From Krasilnikovia cinnamomea (GTDB taxonomy: Bacteria > Actinomycetota > Actinomycetes > Mycobacteriales > Micromonosporaceae), in the NCBI RefSeq assembly GCF_004217545.1, contig NZ_SHKY01000001.1, positions 2,790,001 through 2,854,000 of the forward strand: a stretch of DNA of 64,000 nucleotides. The letters run 5' to 3'. This document shows, piece by piece, positions 41,995-50,242 of the stretch; positions within the stretch are counted from its first letter, which is position 1; each line of letters starts with the position of its first letter. Under the pieces are notes generated by a model that was not told the origin of the DNA, did not search any database, and worked only from the letters and a program-made list of their open reading frames with translations. Both the position numbers and the translations under genes were made by a program.

Positions 41995-43343
41995 GGCCGG
42001 GCGGCCGTCGGCTGCCGTGCGGCCGTGTTGCGGTTCGCGGGCCGGGGCAGCCCGTAGTGCTCGCGCAGGGTGCGTCCGGTGTACTCGGTGCGGAACCGGC
42101 CGCGCTCCTGCAGGATCGGCACCACCCGGTCGACGAACTGCTCCAGGCTGCCGGGCAGCACCGGCGGCATGATGTTGAAGCCGTCGGCGGCGCCCGCGTC
42201 GTACCAGCCGGTGATGGCGTCCGCGACCTGCTCGGGCGTGCCCGCGAAGGTGAGGTGGCCGCGGCCGCCGCCGAGCCGGGCGATGATCTCGCGGACGGTG
42301 AGGCGTTCCCGGCGGCCCAGGTTGACCACGAGCGTACGGCGGCTCTTGGCACCCTCCAGCTCGTCCTCCTCCGGCAGGTGGGCCGGGAGTTCGGCGTCCA
42401 GGCGCAGGTCGGCGACGTCCACCCCGAGCAGTTCGGCGAGGCCGGGCAGGGCGAACTCGGGGCGGATCAGCCGGTTGAGTTCAGCGTCGAGTTCCCGCGC
42501 CTGCGCCTCGGTGTCGCCGATGACGGGCACGATCCCCGGCAGGATCTTGACGTGGTGCGGGTCGCGGCCGTGTTCGGCGGCGCGCCGCTTGAGGTCGTCG
42601 TAGAACTCCTGCGCGTCGGTGAGCGTCTGGTGCGCGGTGAACACGGCCTCCGCGTACTTCGCCGCGAAGGTACGGCCGTTCTCCGACGATCCCGCCTGGA
42701 CCAGCAGGGGGTGGCCCTGCGCCGAACGGGGCACGTTGAGCGCGCCCGCTACCCGGTAGAACCGGCCCGCGTGCGCCGGTGGGTAGATCCGGTCGCTGTC
42801 GCCCCAGACGCCGGTCTCCTTGTCGGCGAGGATCACCTCGTCGTCCCAGGAGTCCCAAAGCTTGAGGGAGACGTCGATGAACTCGGCGGCCCGCTCGTAG
42901 CGTTCGGCGTGGGCGGGCAGGTGGTCCAGGTTGAAGTTGCGGGCCGCGTCCAGCCCGGCCGTGGTGACGATGTTCCACCCGGCCCGGCCGCCGCTGATCA
43001 GGTCCAGCGAGGCGAACCGCCGGGCCAGGTTGTACGGCTCGTTGTAGGTGGTCGACGCGGTCGCGATCAGCCCGATCCGTTCGGTGACCCCGGCCAGCGC
43101 GGTGAGCAGCACGGTCGGTTCCAGCGTCCCGGACGGGCGCCGTTCCACCTGGTCCCACAGCACCGGGCCGTCCGCGAGGAACAGGGAGTCGAGCTTGCCG
43201 CGCTCCGCGATCCGGGCCAGGTTCTGGTAGTGCGCGACGTCGACGTGGGCGTACGGGTCGCTCTGCGGCAGCCGCCAGGCCGCCTCGTGATGCCCGACCC
43301 CCATGAGGAACGCGTTGAGGTGAAGCAGTCCCGGCCGGCTCAC
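41991..43343 (-). CDS. LLM-class flavin monooxygenase, NtaA/SnaA/DszA type
   Basis: A 450-residue FMNH2-dependent monooxygenase of the NtaA/SnaA/DszA group. Seen are the N-terminal LNAFLMGVGHHEAAWRLP, ARIAERGKLDSLFLADG, RFASLDLISGGRAGWNIVTT and the late DGFNIMPPVLPGSLEQFVD. The family oxidises organosulfur, sulfone or amine compounds with FMNH2 from a separate reductase. GTG 43343 overlaps the TauD stop (GTGA) and gives the normal family length. The context (ABC importer, TauD, flavoprotein) points to desulfonation or C-S bond cleavage, but the exact substrate is unknown. Confidence 0.92.
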   Translation of the reverse strand: MSRPGLLHLNAFLMGVGHHEAAWRLPQSDPYAHVDVAHYQNLARIAERGKLDSLFLADGPVLWDQVERRPSGTLEPTVLLTALAGVTERIGLIATASTTYNEPYNLARRFASLDLISGGRAGWNIVTTAGLDAARNFNLDHLPAHAERYERAAEFIDVSLKLWDSWDDEVILADKETGVWGDSDRIYPPAHAGRFYRVAGALNVPRSAQGHPLLVQAGSSENGRTFAAKYAEAVFTAHQTLTDAQEFYDDLKRRAAEHGRDPHHVKILPGIVPVIGDTEAQARELDAELNRLIRPEFALPGLAELLGVDVADLRLDAELPAHLPEEDELEGAKSRRTLVVNLGRRERLTVREIIARLGGGRGHLTFAGTPEQVADAITGWYDAGAADGFNIMPPVLPGSLEQFVDRVVPILQERGRFRTEYTGRTLREHYGLPRPANRNTAARQPTAARP

Positions 43344-44257
43344 GACGCCGCAGCCTGCGGGGTGTAGTGCCCGGCCTCGTCGCCCTCGATGACGTAGCTC
43401 TTGGCGCCGTCCGCGCCGACCGGCACGTCCCCGGCCACGGTGACCCGGTGCAGCTTGCGGGGCAGGTCGCCGTAGTCGTCGGCCGCGTAGTGCTGGGTGG
43501 TCCGGTTGTCGAAGATGACCACGTCGCCGACGGCCCAGTGGTGGCGCAGGGTGTTCTCCGGCCGGGTCACGTACGCCTGCAGCAGCCGCAGGAGGTCGCG
43601 GGACTCCGTGTTCGACAGCCCGAGGATGCTGCTGGCGAAGCCGCCGATGAACAGGTTCGGCACGCCGGATTCGGGGTGGATGCGCACCAGGGGGTGCGCG
43701 GTGCGGTACCGCTTGGAGACGAACACCTTGTGGTACTGCTCCGCCTCGTCGGTACGGAACTGCGGGTGGGGCGCGTAGTCGTGCTCGTTGGTGTGCACCG
43801 CCCACAGCTTGTCGGCCAGCGTCCGCAGGTGCTCCGGCAGGTCGGCGTACGCGGCGGCGGTGTTGGCGAACAACGTGTCCCCGCCGTACGGGGGGATGAC
43901 CAGGCTGCGCAGCGTGGTGGCCTTCGGTGGGGCGACCACGAACGTGACGTCGGTGTGCCAGGCGTTGGCCCGGGCTCCCTCGCCACCCTCCACGTTGAGC
44001 ACGTTGGCGTTGCCGTCCACGGACGGCACGGTCGGGTGGGCCGTGGTGAGCGGACCGAACGCGGAGGCGAACCGGACGTGCGCGGCGTCGTCGAGCTGCT
44101 GGTCACGGAAGACGAGCACCTTGTGTTCGACCAGCGCGGTGTTCAGCGCGCTGATCGTGCCGTCGTCGAGCGGCTGGGCGAGGTCGACGCCGACGATCTC
44201 GGCGCCGATGCGGCCGCCGATGCGGCGGATGTCCGGGATGCTGGGTGCCAGTGTCAT
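43340..44257 (-). CDS. TauD/TfdA family 2-oxoglutarate-dependent dioxygenase
   Basis: A 305-residue Fe(II)/2-oxoglutarate dioxygenase. The facial triad is H101 and D103 (WHTDVTF) with H256 (TTQHYAADDYG). A downstream arginine near 271 (RKLHRVTVAGD) binds 2-oxoglutarate. The N-terminal RIGAEIVGVDLAQPL is typical of TauD. In Actinobacteria and Proteobacteria such enzymes release sulfite from taurine or alkyl sulfonates and sulfates. It sits just downstream of the ABC permease in the same operon and is coupled to the flavin monooxygenase, giving two oxidative routes to sulfur in one unit. Confidence 0.93.
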   Translation of the reverse strand: MTLAPSIPDIRRIGGRIGAEIVGVDLAQPLDDGTISALNTALVEHKVLVFRDQQLDDAAHVRFASAFGPLTTAHPTVPSVDGNANVLNVEGGEGARANAWHTDVTFVVAPPKATTLRSLVIPPYGGDTLFANTAAAYADLPEHLRTLADKLWAVHTNEHDYAPHPQFRTDEAEQYHKVFVSKRYRTAHPLVRIHPESGVPNLFIGGFASSILGLSNTESRDLLRLLQAYVTRPENTLRHHWAVGDVVIFDNRTTQHYAADDYGDLPRKLHRVTVAGDVPVGADGAKSYVIEGDEAGHYTPQAAAS

Positions 44258-44273
44258 GGCGAGGGGTTCCCTT

Positions 44274-45143
44274 CTAGTTGGTGGTGCGCCAGGTCGAGAA
44301 GCGGCGTTCGGTGAGGACGAGCACCTGGTTCACGACCAGGCCGATGGCCGAGATGGTGATGATTCCGGCGTACATGTCGGGGACCGCGAAGTTGTACTGC
44401 GCGTAGTTGATGAGGTAGCCGAGGCCGGCCTTGGCGCCGACCATCTCGGCGGCGATGAGGATGAGGATCGAGTACGCCCCGGCCAGCCGGATGCCGGTGA
44501 AGATGGTCGGCACGGCGGCGGGAAGGATCACCTTCTGGAACAGCCGCAGCGGCCCCAGCCCGAGCGAGCGCGCCGACTTGATGAGCAGCGGATCGACCGT
44601 GCGGACCCCGCTGACCGTGTTGAGCAGGATCGGCCACGAGCAGGCGTAGAAGATGATCGCCACCTTGGAGGTCTCGCCGAGCCCCAGGATGAGCACGAAC
44701 ACCGGCAGGAGGGCCAGCGCGGCCGTGTTGCGGAACAGCTCCAGCACCGGGTTGAGCAGGTTTGCCACCGGCTTGTACCAGCCGATCAGCAGGCCGAGCG
44801 GGATGGCCACGACGATGGCCAGGCCGAACCCGGCCAGCGACCGGCTCAGGCTGGCCCGCGTGTGGTCGATCAGCTCGCCGGACAGCACGAGCTGCCACCA
44901 CGCCGCCAGCACTTCGGACAGCGGCGGCAGGAAGGTGGCGTCGACCAGGCCGAGCCGGGGGAAGATCTCCCACACGGCCGCCAGCACGGCGATCGCCGCC
45001 ACCCGGGTGACGACCGCGCCGGTGCCGCGCAGGATGCGGCGGTTCCACGGGTACGCCGGGACCGACGGCGCCGCCGGGGCGGCAGGGATCGGCGTCGCGG
45101 GTGGCGTGCGGAGCGCGAGCGGCGTGTCGGTGACGCTAGACAT
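44274..45143 (-). CDS. ABC transporter permease, SsuC/TauC type
   Basis: A 289-residue inner-membrane permease with about six helices. It carries the BPD_transp_1 EAA-type loop seen in LIKSARSLGLGPLRLFQKVILPAAVPTIFTGIRLAGAYS. An N-terminal cytoplasmic extension of about 40 residues precedes the first helix. The stop lies 16 bp before the TauD start. The start overlaps the ATPase stop by 8 bases. With the ATPase and binding protein it forms a complete sulfonate/nitrate/taurine-type importer. Confidence 0.92.
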   Translation of the reverse strand: MSSVTDTPLALRTPPATPIPAAPAAPSVPAYPWNRRILRGTGAVVTRVAAIAVLAAVWEIFPRLGLVDATFLPPLSEVLAAWWQLVLSGELIDHTRASLSRSLAGFGLAIVVAIPLGLLIGWYKPVANLLNPVLELFRNTAALALLPVFVLILGLGETSKVAIIFYACSWPILLNTVSGVRTVDPLLIKSARSLGLGPLRLFQKVILPAAVPTIFTGIRLAGAYSILILIAAEMVGAKAGLGYLINYAQYNFAVPDMYAGIITISAIGLVVNQVLVLTERRFSTWRTTN

Positions 45144-45939
45144 GGGCCACCTCCAACTCCTCGTTGCGGGCCTTGTCCACCTCGGTGCGCAGCAGGCTCC
45201 AGATCTCGTGGCGGTAGTGGGCGAACGCCGGGTCGGAGCGCAGGTCCTCGGTGGCGGACCGGGCGGCCAGCGGCACCTCGACGACCTGCTTGATCCGGCC
45301 GGGCCGGGAGGTCATCACGGCGACCCGCTGGCCGAGGTAGACGGCCTCCTCGATGCCGTGGGTGATGAACACGATGGTCTTGCCGGTCTTCTCCCAGATC
45401 CGCAGCAGCTCGTCCTGCAGGCCGTCGCGGGTCTGCGCGTCGAGCGCGGCGAACGGCTCGTCCATCAGCAGCACGTCGGGGTCGAAGGCGAGGCTGCGGG
45501 CGATCGCCACCCGCTGCTTCATCCCGCCGGACAGCTCGTGCGGGTACCGGTCGTGGAATCCGGCGAGCCCGACCAGGTCCAGGTACTCGCGGGCCCGGGC
45601 GGCCCGTTCGCGGCGGGGCACCCGCTTGGCTTCCAGGCCGAACTCGACGTTGCTCTGCGCGGTGCGCCAGGGCAGCAGCGCGTACTGCTGGAAGACCACT
45701 CCCCGGTCCAGGCCGGGGCCGCTGACGGGTACGCCGTCGACGAGGATCCGCCCGCTTGTCGGTTCGGCCAGGCCGCCGAGCAGGTCGAGCAGGGTGGACT
45801 TGCCGCACCCGCTGGGACCGACGATGACCAGGAACTCTCCCGACCGTACGGTGAGATTGATGTGCTGCAGCGCGGTGACCGTGGTGCCGCGCGCCTGGAA
45901 CGCCTTGCCGACGTCCTCGAATTGGATCTTGGCGGTCAT
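45136..45939 (-). CDS. ABC transporter ATPase, SsuB/TauB type
   Basis: A 267-residue nucleotide-binding subunit. Walker A is GPSGCGKST at 41-49, the Q-loop lies in FQQYALLPW, the signature is LSGGMKQ at 137-143, and Walker B is VLLMDEPF with E162. The switch histidine is in VFITHGIEEA. It is closest in pattern to sulfonate and taurine importers. The start overlaps the binding-protein stop (ATGA). It powers uptake by the neighbouring permease at the cytoplasmic face. Confidence 0.94.
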   Translation of the reverse strand: MTAKIQFEDVGKAFQARGTTVTALQHINLTVRSGEFLVIVGPSGCGKSTLLDLLGGLAEPTSGRILVDGVPVSGPGLDRGVVFQQYALLPWRTAQSNVEFGLEAKRVPRRERAARAREYLDLVGLAGFHDRYPHELSGGMKQRVAIARSLAFDPDVLLMDEPFAALDAQTRDGLQDELLRIWEKTGKTIVFITHGIEEAVYLGQRVAVMTSRPGRIKQVVEVPLAARSATEDLRSDPAFAHYRHEIWSLLRTEVDKARNEELEVAHV

Positions 45940-46967
45940 TTCGCGGCACCGTTCGCGGCGAACGGGTTGAACTCGTTGGTGTAGATGTCGGCGGCGCTGA
46001 CCTGCTTGCCCTTCAGCTCACCGGCCCGGTCCAGCCAGTCGATCCAGGTGGCGAACTCCTTGTCGCTGATGAGACCGCCCTGCCCGGCGACGCCGTAGCT
46101 CTTGAAGAACTGCAGGGTGCTGGTGTCCTCGTTGCGGCCGCGCGCCTTGATGATCTTTTCGAAGCGGGCGATCACCTCCGCGCGAGGCGTGGTCCGCGAC
46201 CACTCGATCGCCTTGGCCACGCCGGTGACGAACGTCCGTACGGTGTCCGGGTTCTTCTTGATGAAGTCCTGCCGCAGCACGTAGCTGCCGGCGCTGAACT
46301 CGCCGAGCAGTTCGTAGTCGCTGTAGAGCGACCGCACCCCGCCGCGCGCGACGGCCTTGTCGCGCAGCACTCCGCTGAGCGAGGCCACGTCGATCTGGCC
46401 CTGACGCAGCGACTGTTCGGTGTTGACCGGGGGCACGACGACCAGCTCGACCTGCTTGATCTCGTCATCGGTCAGCCCGTTACGGGCCAGGTAGGTCTTG
46501 GTGATCGCCTCGGCGTGCGCGCCGAGCGTGTTCACGCCGATCTTCTTGCCGATCAGGTCGCGGGCGCTCTTGATCGGGCTGTCGTTCAGGACGTAGAAGC
46601 CGTTGTAGGTGTCCTTGTTCGCGCCGTAGTAGGCGACCACGGCCTTGATCGGCGCCTTGGAGGCGGCGAGCTTGACGATGGCGCCGTTGAACGCGCCGCC
46701 GAAGTCGATGTCGCCGGTGGTGGCGGCCTGGATGTCCTGCGGGCCGCTGATCGTGTTGCCGATCCACTTGAGCTTGACGTCACCCAGGTAACCGAGGTCG
46801 GCCGCGAGCTCCGGCAGTGTCACCTGCCCCACCCAGCCCTGGTAGCGCAGCTCGGTTGCCTGCTTGCCGTCGGCGGCGCTGCTGGCCTTGCCGCAACCCG
46901 ACAGTGCCGAGGTGACGAGCAGGGCGCCCGCCAGCACGGTTGCCAGCGCGGATCTATGGAATCTCAT
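45936..46967 (-). CDS. ABC transporter substrate-binding lipoprotein, SsuA/TauA type
   Basis: A 343-residue secreted lipoprotein. The signal sequence ends in the lipobox ALSGC near residue 24. The mature protein has the NMT1/SsuA fold (RYQGWVGQVTLPELAADLG, then the ATTGDIDFGGAFNGAIVKLAASKA region, and LIGKKIGVNTLGAHAEAI). ATG 46967 has GGAGA seven bases upstream. It is the first structural gene after a 314-bp leader that begins with a Cys-rich leader peptide. It should bind an organosulfur or related oxyanion compound outside the membrane. Confidence 0.93.
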   Translation of the reverse strand: MRFHRSALATVLAGALLVTSALSGCGKASSAADGKQATELRYQGWVGQVTLPELAADLGYLGDVKLKWIGNTISGPQDIQAATTGDIDFGGAFNGAIVKLAASKAPIKAVVAYYGANKDTYNGFYVLNDSPIKSARDLIGKKIGVNTLGAHAEAITKTYLARNGLTDDEIKQVELVVVPPVNTEQSLRQGQIDVASLSGVLRDKAVARGGVRSLYSDYELLGEFSAGSYVLRQDFIKKNPDTVRTFVTGVAKAIEWSRTTPRAEVIARFEKIIKARGRNEDTSTLQFFKSYGVAGQGGLISDKEFATWIDWLDRAGELKGKQVSAADIYTNEFNPFAANGAAK

Positions 46968-47281
46968 CGGAACTCTCCTCGTGGGGATAGGTGGCAGCGA
47001 CCGGCCGGCGGTGCGGTCGGTACGGACAGCAGTCATCGCGCCGCGACGGGGCATGCGGCGGTTCGGATATGCCGGTACTGGGCTATGTCGGTTCTGGGCG
47101 AAGTCGCGGTCGTCGGGTGAACGCGGGCGCCGTCGGCGTGCGGTGCTCTTCAGCTCGCTCTCGGGATCTCCCGAGGCGCTGCCGGCAGGTGGCGGGGTCG
47201 GCGTTACCGGAAGGCGCAGCCCATGCCACGGGCTGGTGCGCGGTCAGGGGGCGGCAGGTGCGCTGCGCTTCGCCGTCGAAC
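46968..47281 (-). promoter_or_regulatory. Leader region of sulfur operon, probable attenuator
   Basis: A 314-bp untranslated stretch between the leader peptide and the binding-protein gene. It holds a perfect 16-bp palindrome (CTCGGGATCTCCCGAG, 47160-47175) that can fold as a 7-bp hairpin, plus several longer imperfect pairings. Length and position fit a transcription attenuator or long 5' leader. The precise terminator and anti-terminator were not resolved. Confidence 0.5.
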
Positions 47282-47353
47282 TCAACAGGTGCAGGTACAC
47301 ACCCGGAGGTAGTCGACGAAGCGGCGCCTGGTGAGACGCTTGCTCCGTTTCAT
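47282..47353 (-). CDS. Cys-rich leader peptide of sulfur operon
   Basis: A 23-residue ORF that reads MKRSKRLTRRRFVDYLRV and ends Cys-Thr-Cys-Thr-Cys. It matches the pattern of actinobacterial leader peptides found ahead of sulfur-uptake operons: a basic start, an RRxxVDYLRV-like core and terminal cysteines. Three Cys codons just before the stop would make ribosomes stall when charged Cys-tRNA is scarce. The message downstream could then refold to favour expression of the transporter and oxygenases. The gene is too short for normal gene finders. The Shine-Dalgarno site is weak. Regulation is inferred from composition and position. Confidence 0.72.
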   Translation of the reverse strand: MKRSKRLTRRRFVDYLRVCTCTC

Positions 47354-47364
47354 GACAGCAACGT

Positions 47365-47407
47365 AGCTGGTCACAACGGTTCACGTCAGCATGTTTGTGA
47401 CCCAGCT
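47365..47407. promoter_or_regulatory. Inverted repeat upstream of leader peptide
   Basis: AGCTGGTCACAA (47365-47376) faces TTGTGACCCAGCT (47395-47407). The arms match except for one extra base, with an 18-base spacer. It lies 12-54 bp before the leader start, in AT-richer DNA, and is a good candidate operator for a sulfur regulator. Confidence 0.6.
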
Positions 47408-47455
47408 CACATACATATCCCATAGGTCGGATAGGGTTTGCCGTCCACTGCGTCC

Positions 47456-49639
47456 CTACCGGAGCTCGCCCGTCCCCCGTGGGGCACGGGGGGCAACGCC
47501 GAGCTCGCGCATCCGCTGCGCGTACAAACGGTGGTGCCGGGCCGCCTCGCCGTGCCGCCCGGCCGCGATCAGCGTCTCGACCAGCCGCAGCGCGGTGTCC
47601 TCCTCGTACGGATCGCGCTCCAGCACGCGCAGCCAGGCCCGGACCGCGTCGTCGGTGTCGCCCGCTCGGGCGCACACCGCGCCCAGCGTGCGCATCACCG
47701 TCAGAAAGGCGGCGCGGGCCTGTTCCCGTAGCGCCTCGGCGACCGCCAGATCCGGCTCGTCGTCCAACACGTCCCCCGTGTACGCCTCGGCCGCGGCGTC
47801 GAGCAGCAGCCGCGCCTCCCGGTCCGCCGCTCCCGGGCCGGAGGCCGTCGCCTTCGCGGCCGCGACACCGGCCTCGGCGAGCTGGAGGAACACGTCCACA
47901 TCGACCCGCAGGGTGCGCGGGTCGTACGCCACCCCGGCCGGGCTGGCGATCACGTAGTGGCCCGGCGCAACCATCCGCTCCGGGTCGAGGACGTTGCGCA
48001 GCACCGACAGCGCGATGGACAGGCGGTTGGCGACGTTGTCCGCGCCCGGCCACAGCCCCTCGCCCAGAGCCTCCCGGGTGGACGGCCGCCCGCGCCGCGC
48101 GACGATCAGCTTGAGCAGGTCCCTGGCCTTGCGGCTCTGCCAGACCCCGGCGGGCACCTCCTCGCCGGACCGCAGCACCGCGAAGGACCCGAGCATCCGT
48201 ACGCTCACCGGCTCCCCGGTCGCCGCGCCGGCCAACGACCGGGTTCCCGCGAACGGATCCACCCCCAGCGCGTGCAGCCGGTGCTCCGTGAGGACCTGGT
48301 CGGCCGCCGGGGTCCGCCCCAGCCCCGCGCGGGCCCGGGCGAGCGCCACCCGGGCGGCACCGATCGGGTCGTCGAGGTCGGCGTACACCCGCGCCGCGTC
48401 GGCCAGCAACGACTCGGTGGCCCCGTCGCGCGCGGTGACCGCGGCCAGTTCCAGGGCCTCCGCCAGCGCCGCGGGATTGCGGCCCGCCCGGGCCAGCGTG
48501 ATCGCGGTGTCCGCGTGGGCCCGCGCGATCGCCGGGTCGGTGCCCGCCGCCGCCCAACCGGCGGCGGCGTACGCCTGCGCCCGAGTCAGGCCGTCCGCGA
48601 CCGCGACCGCCCGGGCCGCGACCGGACCGGCCGCCCCGTCGCCGATCGCGGCGAAAACCCGCGCGAGGCCGCACAGGGCCGGGCCGAGCGCGGCCGCGAT
48701 GCCGCCCGCGTCGGCCACGAGCACCGCCTCCTCGTACGCCGCCCGCGCCTGCTGGAGGTCGCCGCGCAGCTCGTGGGTCTCGCCCAGCCCGGTGAGCGGG
48801 AACGCCACGGTGGCCGTCCCGGCCCGCTGCAGCAGCGCGGCGGCGGCCCGGAAACCGTCCCGCGCGGCGGGCAACCGCCCGGCGCGCAGGTCGAGATCGG
48901 CCTGGTTGTGCCGGGCCAGACCCGCCATCGCGGGGTGCGGGGCGGGCCCGGGCCGGGCCAGCACCGCCCCGGCGGCGTCGAGCTCCAGCCGGGCACCGTT
49001 GAGGTCACCCTCCTCCAGCCGCTGCGAGGCGCGGTTGACCCGGACCCGCAGCTGCAACGTACGGTCGCGCGAGCGCTCGGCGGCGGCCAGCGCCAGCGCG
49101 TAGTGCCGGTCGTTGGCGCGCCGGTCGTCCTGCGCGGCGGCCAGCAGGGCGTGCACGATGTGGGCGGCCGCCAGGGCCCGTGGGTCGTCGGCCGCCCGGG
49201 CCAGGGCAAGGGCCCGCGTGACCGCTGCGCGGCAGTCGTCCGCGCCCGCCCGGGCCCACGCGACGCTGGCCTCCCAGGCGGCCAGCAACGCCTGATCGGC
49301 GTCCGCGTGCTCCGCGGCCGCGCCGTCCACGCTGGTCCGGGCGAGCACCGACTCGGCGGCCGCCAGTTCACCCTGCAGATAGAGCACCATCACGGTGGGC
49401 CAGGCCTCGGCGGGGGTCAGCGGCTGCGAATGCGCCGCGACCCGCGCCGCGGCCTCGGCCGCGCCCTCCCAGTCGCCCGCCGCCGCGCAGTCGCGCACGG
49501 TCGCGGCGTCCGGGGCGCTGTCACCGGCGCCGGCCTGACCCGCTGTGGCGTCCACCCGCCCGCGGTTGACCAAGGAGCGGGCGACCGGGACGTCGACGCA
49601 GGTGACCGGTGTGCAGGTGGCGGGGGCGGCCTCGGGCAT
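47456..49639 (-). CDS. BTAD-domain transcriptional regulator with TPR region
   Basis: A 727-residue regulator with an inverted domain order compared with classical SARPs. The first 470 residues are TPR-like helical repeats. A winged-helix DNA-binding domain follows at about 475-555 (VRMLGSFAVLRSGEEVPAGVW, KARDLLKLIVARRGRPSTRE and LWPGADNVANRLSIALSVLRNVL), and then a C-terminal BTAD domain to about 715. DNA-binding at the C-terminal half after long helical repeats is typical of large AfsR-like sensors lacking an NTPase. ATG 49639 is preferred over an open upstream frame, but the ribosome site is weak. It may control the small secreted protein or the sulfur operon next door (inference). Confidence 0.85.
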   Translation of the reverse strand: MPEAAPATCTPVTCVDVPVARSLVNRGRVDATAGQAGAGDSAPDAATVRDCAAAGDWEGAAEAAARVAAHSQPLTPAEAWPTVMVLYLQGELAAAESVLARTSVDGAAAEHADADQALLAAWEASVAWARAGADDCRAAVTRALALARAADDPRALAAAHIVHALLAAAQDDRRANDRHYALALAAAERSRDRTLQLRVRVNRASQRLEEGDLNGARLELDAAGAVLARPGPAPHPAMAGLARHNQADLDLRAGRLPAARDGFRAAAALLQRAGTATVAFPLTGLGETHELRGDLQQARAAYEEAVLVADAGGIAAALGPALCGLARVFAAIGDGAAGPVAARAVAVADGLTRAQAYAAAGWAAAGTDPAIARAHADTAITLARAGRNPAALAEALELAAVTARDGATESLLADAARVYADLDDPIGAARVALARARAGLGRTPAADQVLTEHRLHALGVDPFAGTRSLAGAATGEPVSVRMLGSFAVLRSGEEVPAGVWQSRKARDLLKLIVARRGRPSTREALGEGLWPGADNVANRLSIALSVLRNVLDPERMVAPGHYVIASPAGVAYDPRTLRVDVDVFLQLAEAGVAAAKATASGPGAADREARLLLDAAAEAYTGDVLDDEPDLAVAEALREQARAAFLTVMRTLGAVCARAGDTDDAVRAWLRVLERDPYEEDTALRLVETLIAAGRHGEAARHHRLYAQRMRELGVAPRAPRGTGELR

Positions 49640-49712
49640 GGCCTCAAGGATGACCGCCCGGCGCCACCGTGGCCGGCGGCCCGGCCCCGCGATGCAGCGG
49701 GACATGTCGGCC

Positions 49713-49985
49713 TCAGCCGTTGCCGACTCCCCAGGAGGGGCCGGTCGACTCCGCCACCGGGTGGGTGCCGGAGCCGATCATCGGCATCAGCGCCACGCTG
49801 GCGTCCGACTCCGCCACCGGGTGGGTGCCGGAGCCGATCATCGGCATCAGCGCCTCGCTCACGTGGTCGGTGATCCGGGCCGCCGACGTGCCGGCCTGCG
49901 CCGCGGTCGCCAGGGCCAGGCCGCCCGCCGCGATCACGGCGGGGATGATCAGGGACCGGACCAGGGTGGCGGTACGTCGCTGCAT
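49713..49985 (-). CDS. Small secreted protein with duplicated 20-residue unit
   Basis: A 90-residue protein. A signal peptide spans about 1-32 (LIIPAVIAAGGLALATAAQA), then a short linker. Two tandem copies of ALMPMIGSGTHPVAES plus four variable residues follow, ending in SWGVGNG. The ATG at 49985 has GGAGG four bases upstream. No family is recognised. The mature part is only about 58 residues and low in charge, resembling a secreted peptide precursor more than an enzyme. It is directly upstream of the BTAD regulator (73 bp, same strand), so the two may be co-transcribed. Function unknown. Confidence 0.7.
   Translation of the reverse strand: MQRRTATLVRSLIIPAVIAAGGLALATAAQAGTSAARITDHVSEALMPMIGSGTHPVAESDASVALMPMIGSGTHPVAESTGPSWGVGNG
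49746..49854. repeat. Two perfect 49-bp direct repeats, 60-bp period
   Basis: Copies at 49746-49794 and 49806-49854 are identical by eye and encode the ALMPMIGSGTHPVAES units of the small secreted protein. The 11 bases between them differ from those after the second copy. Confidence 0.92.
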
Positions 49986-50242
49986 GGGTCCTCCTTCGAA
50001 GTCGAACGCGCGGAGGGGCCGCGCGCTGCTGTGGAGAACATGATCCACAAACGTCTTTGGGTTGCCTTTGGGCGCGGACGTCCGCCCGGCCACGGGCAGT
50101 GGGCACGAGGTCGCGCCGGCTGGAGTGTCCAGCCGGCGCGACCATGGTGCTGTCGGTAGCCCGTGGGGCTTCCGCCGAGGTTTGGTGCCGTTGCCCTCAG
50201 GGGGGTTCACGGATCAAGCCCGGTCCGCTCCGTGGCGGGCGA

